Assembly (NCBI RefSeq): GCF_006716445.1
Contig: NZ_VFPA01000009.1
Span: 62,001 to 126,000, forward strand
DNA: 64,000 nucleotides
Source of the DNA: Pseudonocardia kunmingensis
GTDB lineage: Bacteria; Actinomycetota; Actinomycetes; Mycobacteriales; Pseudonocardiaceae
Reading direction: 5' to 3'
The translations under genes and the position numbers were made by a program. Below are positions 25,671 through 34,970 of the stretch, piece by piece (the first letter of the stretch is position 1; each line of letters starts with the position of its first letter). Under the pieces are notes generated by a model. That model was given only the letters and a program-made list of their open reading frames with translations, did no database searches and had not been told where the DNA came from.

Positions 25671-25865
25671 TCAGCTCTCCGCCGCGGCATCGGCCTGAGC
25701 TTCGTCAACCCAGCGCGTGAGGTCGCCGGCCAGCACGCCCCACACCACGGCGGCACCGATGATGGACATGCCCCCGAGCACGTCGTTCACGGCGTGCTTG
25801 CGCTCCTCTGCGCTGAGGCTGCCCCGCGGCCGATTCGCCCGGTCGGGGATCCAGCCGAGACTCAC
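25671..25865 (-). CDS. small membrane-associated hypothetical protein
   Basis: This 64-residue protein starts at a GTG overlapping the upstream stop (GTGA). It reads a basic N-terminus (SLGWIPDRANRPRGSL), then AEERKHAVNDVLGGM, one likely membrane helix (SIIGAAVVWGVLAGDL) and an acidic tail. The family is unknown. Coupling to the upstream small gene and position downstream of an XRE regulator suggest it is part of the mobile element's regulatory block. Confidence 0.55.
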   Translation of the reverse strand: MSLGWIPDRANRPRGSLSAEERKHAVNDVLGGMSIIGAAVVWGVLAGDLTRWVDEAQADAAAES

Positions 25866-26077
25866 CGCTGGCTCCCCGACATCAGCAGGCTCGCCTCCTC
25901 GGCGAGCTCGCGCAGCCGACACGGAAATGCCACGCGGCCGGCCTGCGGGCCGCTCGGGCACACCCTGCAGTGTCCCGAGCCATCGTCGATGTGCTGGGCG
26001 AGCAGCGCCGAGATCACGCGGCGTCCCGCAGCTATGAACTCACGAACCAGATCTCCGGGAGGCTCCTCTGCGCTCAC
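25862..26077 (-). CDS. small cysteine-containing hypothetical protein
   Basis: About 71 residues from the GTG at 26077 (VSAEEPPGDLVREFIAAGRR); a GTG at 26098 would add seven codons. The central part HIDDGSGHCRVCPSG with a later PCRLRELAEEA gives a CxxC pair plus one more cysteine and a histidine, a possible small metal site. Short proteins of this pattern accompany XRE-type regulators in actinomycete mobile elements, but the function is unknown. A 19-bp palindrome lies 34 bp upstream of the start. Confidence 0.6.
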   Translation of the reverse strand: MSAEEPPGDLVREFIAAGRRVISALLAQHIDDGSGHCRVCPSGPQAGRVAFPCRLRELAEEASLLMSGSQR

Positions 26078-26110
26078 AGAACGTGACGCTAAGACCACTT
26101 AACCGCATCG

Positions 26111-26129
26111 GTATTCCTGCCAGGAATAC
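26111..26129. promoter_or_regulatory. 19-bp palindrome GTATTCC(N5)GGAATAC, candidate operator
   Basis: Arms GTATTCCTG and CAGGAATAC are perfect reverse complements around one C. It lies between the XRE regulator's stop and the next small gene on the same strand. A palindrome of the same size and outline (GTAT...ATAC) lies upstream of the relaxase gene at 49469. Confidence 0.6.
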
Positions 26130-26135
26130 GGCCGC

Positions 26136-27356
26136 TCAACCCGAGCGACCGATGCCCAGCCAGTACGCGAACCCGCGCAGATCTCTCCGGATCTCCTCCC
26201 CGCGGGCCCGCTCGTACATGTTGGTCACGGTCTCCCGAAGCCACGGGTTCGCGTGAGCTAGCTGAGGGGCGACCCGCCGGGCAGCACGGAACTCGACGAG
26301 GGCCTCCTCGTCGCGGCGCTCCATCGCCAGCCCTCGACCGACGTCGATGTGCCAGTCCGCACGCCGGGACCGCGAAGGGGCCAGGGTGGCGGGGTCGATG
26401 CGGGCGGCGATCTCGGCGGCTCGGCCGCCGTCCCCAGCTTCGACCGCGAGCGTGGTCCGCCACATCGCGACGTTGCCGGCGCCGAACGCCTGCCGCCCGA
26501 AGTTGACCGATCCGACGCCTGGGCGCTTGGCCGTCTCCTCGGCCTCGCGGAGATGTGCGTCGGCCTGTGCGTAGTCCGAGGCCGCCACCGTGGAGGCCAG
26601 CGCCGCCGCCAGGTGCAGCATCCCGTACATCTCGGCGACGGCTGGCTGGTCCAACCCGGGAGTCAGCTGGTCAGCGGCTTTGGTGGCGATCACGTAGGAG
26701 CGGCTGCGGGCGGACGAGCTGATCGCATTGGCCCGCCCCCACGCAGCGAGCCCTTCCCATTCGAGGCCGTCGAGATTGGCGGTGACGTCGCGCAGGTGCC
26801 GAGCGGCGACTTGGGCGAGGTCAGGGGCGCCGAGGTTCTTCGCCGCTGCTCGTGCGGCCGTGTAGCACTCGGTGAGACCGATCAGCGCCTCTTGCCGGTG
26901 CGGGCCGGCGGCGGAGGCATGCAGGTTCCGCACGAGACTCGGGAGCAGCGCGGTCAGCTGACGGTAGTCCGCGATGAGGCGCATCGCGTCCAAGGCCGCC
27001 AGGTCCTGCTGGATCTCGGGCCACGGCGCGACCGGGCCGTCGAGCTCCTCCCCGAACTCGACGTCGGCCAGCGCGAGACGCAACGGGGCGAGGGCGGCGT
27101 TCTCGTCGCTCGCGCCTGCCACCAAGAACGTGCCCGCCCCGGTGAGGTCGCCGGGCGACACTTCGAGGGCGCGGGCGAACGCCTCAACGGTGGCACGTTT
27201 GTCTACCGGGACCAACCCGCGCTCGATCTTCGACAGGTAGCCCTGGGAGTACCCGGCCAGACCTGCCAGGACCTGCTGGTCCATCTTGCGCCACACCCGG
27301 GCTGCCCGGATCCGGCGGCCGATGGTGGGGTCGAAGCTCGCGCTATCGTCGTCCAT
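26136..27356 (-). CDS. XRE-family regulator with helical C-terminal region
   Basis: This 406-residue protein has an N-terminal Cro/C1-type helix-turn-helix (about residues 10-70: RIRAARVWRKMDQQVLAGLA, YSQGYLSKIERG). A long all-helical region follows that looks like TPR-type repeats, as in actinobacterial regulators that sense peptides or metabolites. The ATG at 27356 is preferred because the HTH begins soon after it, but a GTG four codons upstream is possible. It lies at the far end of the conjugation operon, so a role in controlling transfer genes is plausible. The nearby 19-bp palindrome is the obvious candidate binding site. Confidence 0.8.
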   Translation of the reverse strand: MDDDSASFDPTIGRRIRAARVWRKMDQQVLAGLAGYSQGYLSKIERGLVPVDKRATVEAFARALEVSPGDLTGAGTFLVAGASDENAALAPLRLALADVEFGEELDGPVAPWPEIQQDLAALDAMRLIADYRQLTALLPSLVRNLHASAAGPHRQEALIGLTECYTAARAAAKNLGAPDLAQVAARHLRDVTANLDGLEWEGLAAWGRANAISSSARSRSYVIATKAADQLTPGLDQPAVAEMYGMLHLAAALASTVAASDYAQADAHLREAEETAKRPGVGSVNFGRQAFGAGNVAMWRTTLAVEAGDGGRAAEIAARIDPATLAPSRSRRADWHIDVGRGLAMERRDEEALVEFRAARRVAPQLAHANPWLRETVTNMYERARGEEIRRDLRGFAYWLGIGRSG

Positions 27357-27463
27357 GCCGAGACCCACTCTCGGTCGCTCGCGCTCCCCGGGGCCCGCCT
27401 GCTCCGGGGGCGCATCAAGTTGACGTCGCCACCGTACCCGGCGACGTCGCCTCCGACCGGCGC

Positions 27464-27673
27464 CTACCGGCCGCGCACGGCCCGCAGGATCTCCTGGAGC
27501 GTTGCGTCCGTCGACTCGCGGAACGACCGGAACTCAATTGTCAGCGCCTCGACCTTCTGGTCGACCGCCTCAACCTTCTCGTCGACTCCTTGTACGAGCT
27601 CGTACAGCGACTCGATGTCGTTGCCGTGCTGGCTCACGCGGCGCGGGAGGTCGGCGGATTGAGGCTGCGGCAC
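27464..27673 (-). CDS. small coiled-coil protein
   Basis: This 69-residue protein from the GTG at 27673 is dominated by a heptad pattern: NDIESLYELVQGVDEKVEAV, DQKVEALTIEFRSFRESTDA, then TLQEILRAVRGR. It should form a parallel helical bundle. No enzymatic motif is present. It lies between the DUF4913-like gene and the XRE regulator, all on the same strand. It could be the last gene of the transfer operon or a partner of the regulator. Confidence 0.6.
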   Translation of the reverse strand: MPQPQSADLPRRVSQHGNDIESLYELVQGVDEKVEAVDQKVEALTIEFRSFRESTDATLQEILRAVRGR

Positions 27674-27748
27674 CGGGCGAGCGTAGCGGTGTGGGATGCC
27701 TCCCGGACCCGCCAGGCACACCTGCCTTGGCTCAGGGGTTCGTGCCGG

Positions 27749-28291
27749 CTATCCGTCGCTGGTGGGCGTGGGGAAGCCGAAGTGGAGTGCGCCGAGCAGC
27801 TCGAGGTCGTGTTGGTCGCGGGTCGGGTCGGTTGGGGCGTCGAGTCGGCGGATGCCGTCGTCGACGTCGCGGTGCCATGCCTCGACGTGTTCGCCTTGCC
27901 GGCACTCGGCGCCGAGGGTGGTGACGCGGGCGCGGAATCCGGGCAGGTGGCGCAGGTAGTAGTCCGCGGCGACGAGCGGGGTGGCTTGAGGGTCGCGGTG
28001 TGCGGCGTACCAGAGCCAGAGCTGGACGGCGAGCTCGGTGGCCAGGCCGGGGTGGCGGCGCCAGCAGGGCGGGATGAGCTCGTCCTCGGTGATCGCGTAG
28101 AGGTGGTTGAACGTCGCCGAGTAGGCGTCGATGAGGCGTGCGAGGGCGGCGCGTTCGGTGCTGGTGAGCACCGACCAGGTCCATGGCAGCCGCCGCTGGG
28201 GGTTGCGGTTGTCGCTGTAGAGGGCAAGGAGGAGTTCCAGGTCTGGGTCGTCGAACGCGGGGGGCGGGGGAGTCGCGGGAGGCATGGTCAT
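27749..28291 (-). CDS. DUF4913-like protein at the end of the transfer operon
   Basis: This 180-residue protein contains ELIPPCWRRHPGLATELAVQ, LWLWYAAHRDPQATPL and YYLRHLPGFRARV. This W...HP...W...PGFR pattern is the core of DUF4913 proteins, which are encoded on actinobacterial plasmids and integrative elements with no known biochemical role. Its ATG overlaps the stop of the coupling-protein gene (ATGA), so it is translationally coupled to it. That suggests a function connected with the DNA-transfer ATPase. Confidence 0.7.
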   Translation of the reverse strand: MTMPPATPPPPAFDDPDLELLLALYSDNRNPQRRLPWTWSVLTSTERAALARLIDAYSATFNHLYAITEDELIPPCWRRHPGLATELAVQLWLWYAAHRDPQATPLVAADYYLRHLPGFRARVTTLGAECRQGEHVEAWHRDVDDGIRRLDAPTDPTRDQHDLELLGALHFGFPTPTSDG

Positions 28292-30303
28292 TGGATCGGC
28301 TTCCGGTCGAGGGTGAAGTCCGCGCCGGCGGCTGCCGCGGTGGCGTGGCTGCGGTGGATGACCGCTTCCCCTTCGCGGGCGGCGGCGACGCGGGCGGCGA
28401 CGGTGGCGGCTTCGCGCAGCACGGTCCGCCGTATCCGGCGGCGGTCGTGAATGGAGGGCACCCAGGCGAGGAACGGGGCCAGGCCACGCACGAGGACGGT
28501 GGCCTCGCCGTCGGCGAGTTGTTGCTGGTCGCCGACGGTGAGGGTGTCCTGGAGCTGGATGTGCTCGCCGTGCGGTTCGTGGCCGCCGCGGGATGCGGTG
28601 ACCACGGGGGTGACGCCGGCGCGTTCGGACAGCTCGCGGGCGCTGTCGATGTCGATTCCACCGACGATGGACACACCGGCGGCGTCGCGCAGGGTCGCCG
28701 CGTCGGCGCCGTAGAGCGCCTGTTCCTGGCTGGAGCCGACCACGGTGTAGACGTAGCCGATGCCGGCTTTGCGTAGGGCTGAGGCGACGTAGGGCAGGTT
28801 GGGCACGACGATCGCGAAGCGCAGCTCGTCGAGCACGCCCACGAACGGGACCTCGAGGCGGCGGCGAGGGCTGCGCAGGGCGAGGGTTTCCGCGGCGACG
28901 AACATTTCCGCGGCGAACAGCGACAGCAGCGGGCGGGCACGATCGATGCGGTTGGGGTCGGCGAGCAGGTAGACGGTGCCGCCCGCCATCAGGAACCCGA
29001 CCATGTCGAAGCCGGGGAGCCGGCAGCCGGTGTCGGGGTCGAAGCGGCGCCCGCACAGCTGTCGGCCATCGGCTGTGCCGATGCTGCGCATGGCCAGCGC
29101 GAGGTAGCGCTCGACACCGCTGGTGGTGGCGGCGGCGCGGGGATCGAGGTGGGTGCGCAGCCCGTCCTGCGCGGACGGGTCCGCTCGAGGGTGGTCTTTG
29201 AGGATCCGTGTGGGCACGGGGTCGGTGGGCTTCTGCTTCCAGCCCAGCAGGTCTTCGATCTCCTTGTCGCCGAGGGCCGCAGCGTGCAACCAGGCGGACA
29301 GGACTTCCGCGGCGGAGTCGCGGAAGAACTGGTCGCGGTCGTTGCCTCGGTCGCCCTGGGATTCGCTCTCGACACCGGCGACGAGCGCGACGGCGCGCCG
29401 GTAGGCGACGTTGAAGTCCTCGCATCCCTCGATCGGGTTCCACCGGATCCGCCGGTAGCCGGCGGCGTAGCGGTACTCGGGCGCGGACATGTCCACGACG
29501 GCGACCGGGTACTCGCGCACCGGTAGCCAGGGGCGGGCGAGCCGGGTCAGCCACGGCCAGCGCAGCGTCCTCGGCCGGCAGGTGCGCGCGAGGACGGTCC
29601 GTTCGAAGATCTTCGGCTCGGTTGAGCTGATCATCGCCGGGCCGGGGAGTCCGCGGATGATCGGCACGAGCAGGCGGTCGGTCTTGCCCCACCCGACGCG
29701 GGCAAGGATGCGGATCCGCTGCTCGAAGTCCGCCCACATCGCCACGCGCAGGCGCCGCCCACCGGTCAGGGGGTGGCCGATGAAGTAGCCGAACTCGCGG
29801 GTTGCCGCCAGGGTCCGCTGATACCAGGGCAGGTCAGGGCGGGTGTAGCGGCCGGCGCGTCGGACCGTGCGGGAGCCCAGGGCCTTGCGGATCGCCGCGG
29901 GCTGGGCGAGCCCGCGGTGGCGTGCCTGTTGGTGCAGCCCGCGCAGCATGGGGCGTACCGCCAGCCACAGCCAGGCCAGCCACAGCGGCACCGCTGCGCC
30001 CGCCGCGGCGAGCGGCGGCACCGGCCAGGTGATCGCCACTGGCAGCTGGGGCCGGCTCGGGGCAGCCTGCTGGCCGGATCGGGGCAGGCCGAGGAGGCCG
30101 CCGTCGCCGCCGCTGGCCACCGGTCGCAGGTGGATGTGGGGGAGGGTGAACCCGCGCCCGGACAGCCACGTCAGGATGCCGGCGGCGACCCAGACCGCGG
30201 CGGCGGCGCCGAGCATCGCGGTGGCGGCCGCGGTGAGGCGACGTCGGCGTTCCCATCGGGTGTAGAGCCGGGTTCGGCCCAGTCCTGCGCTACCAGCGAT
30301 CAT
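28288..30303 (-). CDS. VirD4/TraG-like type IV coupling protein
   Basis: This 671-residue membrane ATPase has two N-terminal membrane segments (about 24-45 and 97-116) and a large cytoplasmic ATPase domain. The P-loop region reads ARVGWGKT (about 201-208), a degenerate form in which the first glycine of GxxxxGK[ST] is alanine. Walker B is FVGVLDELRF (about 485-495). Coupling proteins bring the relaxase-DNA complex to the transfer channel. The start overlaps the NlpC/P60 gene stop and its own stop overlaps the DUF4913-like gene. The length and two-helix head fit VirD4-type proteins. The altered P-loop deserves care but does not exclude nucleotide binding. Confidence 0.8.
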   Translation of the reverse strand: MIAGSAGLGRTRLYTRWERRRRLTAAATAMLGAAAAVWVAAGILTWLSGRGFTLPHIHLRPVASGGDGGLLGLPRSGQQAAPSRPQLPVAITWPVPPLAAAGAAVPLWLAWLWLAVRPMLRGLHQQARHRGLAQPAAIRKALGSRTVRRAGRYTRPDLPWYQRTLAATREFGYFIGHPLTGGRRLRVAMWADFEQRIRILARVGWGKTDRLLVPIIRGLPGPAMISSTEPKIFERTVLARTCRPRTLRWPWLTRLARPWLPVREYPVAVVDMSAPEYRYAAGYRRIRWNPIEGCEDFNVAYRRAVALVAGVESESQGDRGNDRDQFFRDSAAEVLSAWLHAAALGDKEIEDLLGWKQKPTDPVPTRILKDHPRADPSAQDGLRTHLDPRAAATTSGVERYLALAMRSIGTADGRQLCGRRFDPDTGCRLPGFDMVGFLMAGGTVYLLADPNRIDRARPLLSLFAAEMFVAAETLALRSPRRRLEVPFVGVLDELRFAIVVPNLPYVASALRKAGIGYVYTVVGSSQEQALYGADAATLRDAAGVSIVGGIDIDSARELSERAGVTPVVTASRGGHEPHGEHIQLQDTLTVGDQQQLADGEATVLVRGLAPFLAWVPSIHDRRRIRRTVLREAATVAARVAAAREGEAVIHRSHATAAAAGADFTLDRKPIQ

Positions 30304-31496
30304 CGGGGTCCTTTCGGTGCGAGGCCGGCGCTGGGACGGACCACGGTGTGGGTGAAGTCGCCGCCGGCCCGCACCGGTGAGACCCGCACGGTGGATCCGG
30401 TGCTGGGCGCTTCGACCATGTAGTGGGCGCCGTCGACGACGCCGAGGTAGATCGCGACGTGGTGGACGGGGTTACCCCAGAACAGCAGGTCACCGGGCTG
30501 CGCCTGGGCCCACGGGGCGGTGTGGCCGTGCGCGGCCTGCTGCTGGGAGACCCGGGGCAGCGTGATGCCGGCTTGGGCGTAGGCGTACTGAGTCAGCCCG
30601 GAGCAGTCGAACCCGCTGGTGCCTGCGGCCACGACCGCGGCGGCGCGGTCGGTGGCGCCAGTGTGGGTTCCTTGGCTGGGGCCGTTGACGCCGCCTCCGC
30701 CCCACACGTACGGGGTGCCCAGGTAGGTCAGCGCGGCGGCGGCCGCCGTCGCAGCCGCCGGGTCGGGGAAGGTGAAGGTGGCGGCGAGCCCGGCCTCGGG
30801 TGGCAGCTGCACCGTCAGTCCGTTCAGCGCCACCGTCACCGGCCCGGGTCCGCCGCCCGCCGCGCACACGACCCCGGCGCCGGCCGGGTCGCCCGGGGCG
30901 ACGCCGGGGGTTCCCCGGTAGAGCTGGCCGGCCAGCGTCATCGCCCACTGCTCCCACCGGGCGTACCAGGACGCGCCGGCGCCGGAGGCCTGAACGCGTT
31001 GGGCGGCATCAGCCAGCCCGATCCCGCCCGTGGTGGGGTCGGGGTTGTCGTAGTTCGGGACCCGCTGCAGCAGCATCTGGTAGAACGCCGCGGCCGCGGC
31101 CGCGGGATCGGTCTTGTCGACGTGGGCGTAGTAGTCGCCCTGTTGCTGGAAGATGCCGACCGACCGGCCGCTGACGGCGGCGGGGTTGAGGCTGGATTCC
31201 TGCATGGCGGTGGCCACCGCAATCGCGGTGCCGCGCTCGGTGATGCCCATGCTCTTGCCGACGGCGACGACGGTGCCGGCGATGGTCATCTGGTCGGCGT
31301 TGAGGGTCGCGCCCTGCTGCGACGCCGGCGCACCGGGCGCGGCGTCGGCGGGTCGGGTGCCGGGTTGGGCGGTGATGGCGCACCCGCCGGCCGGGGGCTG
31401 GAGCGTGCCGAGCGAGCCGCCGGTGAGGATGACCAGGAACAGCAGCAGCACCAGCGCGATCGCGCCGACCACGGCGCCGGCGGCTGGCCCACGCAT
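30300..31496 (-). CDS. NlpC/P60 cell-wall hydrolase of the transfer system
   Basis: This 398-residue protein has an N-terminal membrane anchor (VVGAIALVLLLFLVILTGG). A lysozyme-like/transglycosylase-type segment follows (AMQESSLNPAAVSG then VGIFQQQ, about 95-120). The C-terminal NlpC/P60 peptidase has the catalytic cysteine in GFDCSGLTQYAYAQAG (about 295), the histidine in HHVAIYLG and a third polar residue near HYMVEAP. Such proteins open peptidoglycan so that the conjugation channel can pass, the role of VirB1 in gram-negative systems. Its stop overlaps the coupling-protein start. Confidence 0.88.
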   Translation of the reverse strand: MRGPAAGAVVGAIALVLLLFLVILTGGSLGTLQPPAGGCAITAQPGTRPADAAPGAPASQQGATLNADQMTIAGTVVAVGKSMGITERGTAIAVATAMQESSLNPAAVSGRSVGIFQQQGDYYAHVDKTDPAAAAAAFYQMLLQRVPNYDNPDPTTGGIGLADAAQRVQASGAGASWYARWEQWAMTLAGQLYRGTPGVAPGDPAGAGVVCAAGGGPGPVTVALNGLTVQLPPEAGLAATFTFPDPAAATAAAAALTYLGTPYVWGGGGVNGPSQGTHTGATDRAAAVVAAGTSGFDCSGLTQYAYAQAGITLPRVSQQQAAHGHTAPWAQAQPGDLLFWGNPVHHVAIYLGVVDGAHYMVEAPSTGSTVRVSPVRAGGDFTHTVVRPSAGLAPKGPR

Positions 31497-31502
31497 GCCG
31501 GC

Positions 31503-32735
31503 TCAGCCGCCAGCGGTGGCGGTGCCGACCCGCCACAGGCCGTCGCTGTCGCGCAGCACCACGCGGGTGTGGCGCAGCGTTTCCACCCAGCGGGTGCCGC
31601 TGCCGGCGGTGATCACCTGCTGGATCTCGCCGATCACGATGGCGCTGGTGTCCGAGCGCGGCGCCTCGGGGGAGACCACCGCGGTGGGGGCCGCGCAGCG
31701 GGCGGTCTCGGCGCCTGCGACGACCTTGTCCCAGCTGGCGCGGGCCCGTTCGTCGGCGGCGGGGTCGAGTTCGGCCCACCCGGCGGTGGTCATCGCCGGC
31801 CGGGCCCGCTGCTCGGGCGCGCCGAACGGCTCGGTGTAGGCGTAGGGGCACAGCCTGGCCAGCCAGGCGCGCATCGCGCCCTCCGGTGAGGCCAGCTCCG
31901 CCGGCGCGGGGTCGCCGGCCGGCGGGTCGACCACCACGATGCTGTCCGGTGTCGTGCCGGAGGGCGCGGCCGGTCGGAGCGGAGCGACCCCGCTGGGCGG
32001 GATCGGAGCCGGGGCGGGGAACGGGGCGCTGCTCGCCGGTGTGCGGGATGCCTGGCTCTGTCCGGATGTGGGTGGCGAGGTGGGCGGGGGCGTCGTGCCG
32101 GTGGGTGCTGCCACGGCCGTCGCCGGCGCCCGGTTGAGGTCTTCGGTCCCGCCGAACCAGCCGACTAGTGCCAGTGTCACCGCGACGGTGGCCAGCAGTG
32201 AGGCGATGACGGCGGCGTGCCGGCCGGGCGATACGGGTTGTCGAGCCACCTCTGCTTTCGGCGGCCTGACTGGAGGGTTGTGCAGGGCTTGGCGTAGCTG
32301 CGCCCTCCGGCGTCGCGCTTCGGTGGCCACTGCGTGGTTGTGCGCGCGGCGGGCGCGAGCGCGCGCACCGAATGGCCATCCGGGGCCGGCGCGCAGCAGG
32401 TCACGCCCGACCAGGGCGTCGACGGCGATCCGGGCCGCGTCCCGCAGTGATAGCTCCGACCCGGTGGGAGGGTCCGTGGCTGGCTTCCCGGGTGACGGAT
32501 CGTTGCCCGGGGCGGCCGTGGGGACGGCGATGGGCTCGTCGTCGTAGGGCTCGTCGCGGGGTGTTCGGTGCGGACGGTCCGGCGGCGCAGCAGGCGGCAC
32601 CGCGGACGTGGGCGCGGTACCCGCCGACGGGGGTGTGGTTGGCGCGGTGGACTGGTGTGCGACAGGGGTGGGCTTCGGGTCGGTGCCGTACCAGCGCGGC
32701 GGCAAGGGCAGCTCGTCGTTGTCCTGCTCCATCAT
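31503..32735 (-). CDS. transfer-operon membrane protein with long extracellular part
   Basis: This 410-residue protein has an acidic Pro-rich cytoplasmic N-terminus, a basic stretch (RARARRAHNHAVATEARRRR), one membrane helix (about 173-195, VIASLLATVAVTLALVGWF) and a Pro/Ser/Thr-rich linker. A C-terminal domain of about 130 residues follows, with AWLARLCPYAYTEPFG and WVETLRHTRVVLRDSDGLW. The single-span layout with an outer domain resembles VirB8/TcpC-type proteins of conjugation channels, and the C-terminal domain may be NTF2-like, but I cannot assign it to a named family. Two start ATGs are adjacent, and the first is used. It ends 6 bp before the NlpC/P60 start. Confidence 0.6.
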   Translation of the reverse strand: MMEQDNDELPLPPRWYGTDPKPTPVAHQSTAPTTPPSAGTAPTSAVPPAAPPDRPHRTPRDEPYDDEPIAVPTAAPGNDPSPGKPATDPPTGSELSLRDAARIAVDALVGRDLLRAGPGWPFGARARARRAHNHAVATEARRRRAQLRQALHNPPVRPPKAEVARQPVSPGRHAAVIASLLATVAVTLALVGWFGGTEDLNRAPATAVAAPTGTTPPPTSPPTSGQSQASRTPASSAPFPAPAPIPPSGVAPLRPAAPSGTTPDSIVVVDPPAGDPAPAELASPEGAMRAWLARLCPYAYTEPFGAPEQRARPAMTTAGWAELDPAADERARASWDKVVAGAETARCAAPTAVVSPEAPRSDTSAIVIGEIQQVITAGSGTRWVETLRHTRVVLRDSDGLWRVGTATAGG

Positions 32736-32749
32736 CGGCTCCCGTGGTG

Positions 32750-34960
32750 CTACTGGCGGCGGCCGCGACGTACCCGGGTGATGCGGTAGGCGCCGTCGCG
32801 GTGGCGCGCAGGCCGGGGTGGCGGGGCGGGGTCGAGCGAGGAGATCCCGTCGCCGCGCCGGTCGACCCACACGCGCCCCCCGCCGGATCCGGTGCGTTCC
32901 TGCGTGCGCGCGACGTTCGCGCGCACGGTCGGGTCGAGCTCGACCTCGCTCGGCGGGATCCCGCGATTCGGCCGCTGGAAGTACGAACGGGTGTTGCTCG
33001 CCCCCGCAGCGCTCTGGCCCGGCGCACCGGTACCACCGCCGGGGCTCCGGCTGTTGCCCCCGTTCGGTCGGCCCGACGGTGTCGCTGCAGATCCGCCCGG
33101 CTGGGGCGGGGGGCCCGAACGGCCGCCACTCGGACCTCCGCTCGGGCCGCCACTCGAGCCAGGGTCAGGCCCGGAGGAGTCGTTGGTGCTGCCACCCGGA
33201 CCGGGTGGCAGCGCCCGGGGACCGGTGGTCAGCGCCCGAGGCGGCGCCGACGTCGAGCCGGACAGGGCGGGCGTGGAGGAAGCGGGCGCGGTGGGGGCGA
33301 CGCGGGTGAGGTCGGCCCAGCGCCGACCGCCGGTGTCCTCGAACGGGGCGAGGTGATCCTGCTGCATTCCCCCGTGGCCGGGGTTCCACGAGGGGCCGGG
33401 GGAGGAGAACCCAGGCGTCGAGCCCCACCTGTTGCGCACGACGAACCCGGACGCGAGCGCGCGGGCGCCGGCGGCGCCGAGCCCGAGCACGCCGCCAGCG
33501 GTGCCGATCGCGGTGCGAACCGCGGAGCGGGCCATGAGCGCGCCGGCGAACCCGAGTGATCCGCCGCCGCCGACCGTGGTGAGCATCTCGAGCCAGGCGC
33601 GGGCCTTCACCGCGGCGGCGAACAGCCCGAGGTTGAGCACCGCGACGATGAAGAATCCGTAGCTGGCGGTCTGGGCGCCCAACACGGTGGACACCACCAT
33701 GACGGCGGCGATGACCACGGTGACGAACAGCGCCTGTAGCTGCATCCCGAGGGTGAACAGCCAGTACTTGGTGCCGGTGTCGCGGAACCAACCCGGGATC
33801 GGCCAGAAGGTGAGGAACACCAGGCCGACGATCAACATGAGCAGGAATCCGACGGCGGCGATCAGGCCGGCGACGACCAGCCTCAGCAGCATCAGCGCCA
33901 TCGGGATGGTGATCAGCGCGAGCATGAGCAGGTAGGCGGTGCGGGTCATGTCCTGGCCGCGGATCCAGTCCTGCCAGGCCCCGAACTCCGGCACCACATT
34001 GTCGTTGTCGAGCTCTGTCATCCAGCGCTGCCATTGCTCGTCGTTGGCCAGCGCGTGGGCGCCTGTGACCTCGCAGATGTCGAGCTCGTGGAACTGGGCG
34101 TAGCACCACGCGGTGGCGCCGAAGGTGTTCCACACGCTGTCGACCAGCGTCCGGGTGGCGACGACCTGCGGGTCGCCGCCGATCTCGGGGGTGACGAATC
34201 CGGTCGGGTTCGCCTCGGCGTGGGTGTACTGCGCTGCGCCGGAGATGACACCGGCCGCGACGTCCTGGCGCAGGCCGTCGACGTCGTTCATCAGCTGGGA
34301 GGGGCCGGCGGCGAACCCGACGGCGATCACCCCGGCCGCGACGACCCAGCCCATGTCGGAGAGGAATCCGCGGCCTTCGCCGCGCCAGCGCGTGTAGGCG
34401 ATGAACGCCCCGATCGCGACGGTCGCCCCGATCAGCGGCCAGAAGACGTTGTCGGCGACCATCTGGGTGGCGGTGTCGATCTGCGGGGCGGACTCCTGGT
34501 AGACGCTCAGGTTCAGGAACCATTCCAGCAGGGTGAGCGCCCCGTAGAGGATGCCCAGGCACAGCCACATGATCAGGTTGTTGACGAACCCGACGATTTC
34601 CAACAGCCCTGCTTTGGCGCCGAGAAAGCCCTGGTTGGCGCTGTCGGGTTTGACCGTCAGCTGGTAGGCGGCGAAGTCATACGCCTCGTACAGGGTTGGC
34701 GGGGCGCCCTGGGCGAGATCCGGGCCGTCGATGATGCCGCCGTCGGCGGCATACGCCATGCGGGCGGCGCCGACCAGAAACAGCCCGACCATCCAGCCCA
34801 GCACAAGCAGGCCCTGCGGGTCCCGCAGCGGCGCAGCCAGGCGCCACACCCCGCGCAGCAGCCGACTGACGTGCCGGGCCATCATCGCGCCGGCGGCGCG
34901 CGCAGCCATCCTCGGCCCGGGCCAGGACGTGCTGCCCACCCGCGCCGTCGTCGTGGGCAT
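32750..34960 (-). CDS. VirB6/TrbL-like polytopic channel protein
   Basis: This 736-residue protein opens with a hydrophobic signal-like segment (GLLVLGWMVGLFLVGAARMA) and has about six more membrane segments between residues 120 and 490. These include NNLIMWLCLGILYGALTLLE, MGWVVAAGVIAVGFAAG and YWLFTLGMQLQALFVTVVIA. A large loop contains two cysteines (TAWCYAQFHELDICEV). The last 230 residues are a Gly/Pro/Ser-rich flexible tail. This is the pattern of VirB6/TrbL-type inner-membrane channel components in actinobacterial type IV secretion. It lies in the middle of the operon, with 10 to 14 bp to its neighbours. Confidence 0.78.
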   Translation of the reverse strand: MPTTTARVGSTSWPGPRMAARAAGAMMARHVSRLLRGVWRLAAPLRDPQGLLVLGWMVGLFLVGAARMAYAADGGIIDGPDLAQGAPPTLYEAYDFAAYQLTVKPDSANQGFLGAKAGLLEIVGFVNNLIMWLCLGILYGALTLLEWFLNLSVYQESAPQIDTATQMVADNVFWPLIGATVAIGAFIAYTRWRGEGRGFLSDMGWVVAAGVIAVGFAAGPSQLMNDVDGLRQDVAAGVISGAAQYTHAEANPTGFVTPEIGGDPQVVATRTLVDSVWNTFGATAWCYAQFHELDICEVTGAHALANDEQWQRWMTELDNDNVVPEFGAWQDWIRGQDMTRTAYLLMLALITIPMALMLLRLVVAGLIAAVGFLLMLIVGLVFLTFWPIPGWFRDTGTKYWLFTLGMQLQALFVTVVIAAVMVVSTVLGAQTASYGFFIVAVLNLGLFAAAVKARAWLEMLTTVGGGGSLGFAGALMARSAVRTAIGTAGGVLGLGAAGARALASGFVVRNRWGSTPGFSSPGPSWNPGHGGMQQDHLAPFEDTGGRRWADLTRVAPTAPASSTPALSGSTSAPPRALTTGPRALPPGPGGSTNDSSGPDPGSSGGPSGGPSGGRSGPPPQPGGSAATPSGRPNGGNSRSPGGGTGAPGQSAAGASNTRSYFQRPNRGIPPSEVELDPTVRANVARTQERTGSGGGRVWVDRRGDGISSLDPAPPPRPARHRDGAYRITRVRRGRRQ

Positions 34961-34970
34961 CGGGTGGTGC

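Noticed and set aside
27749..29737. 662-codon minus-strand frame overlapping the coupling-protein gene
   Set aside because: Its first two thirds are Arg/Pro-rich out-of-frame sequence of the coupling protein. Only the last 180 codons are a real gene, with their own ATG at 28291.
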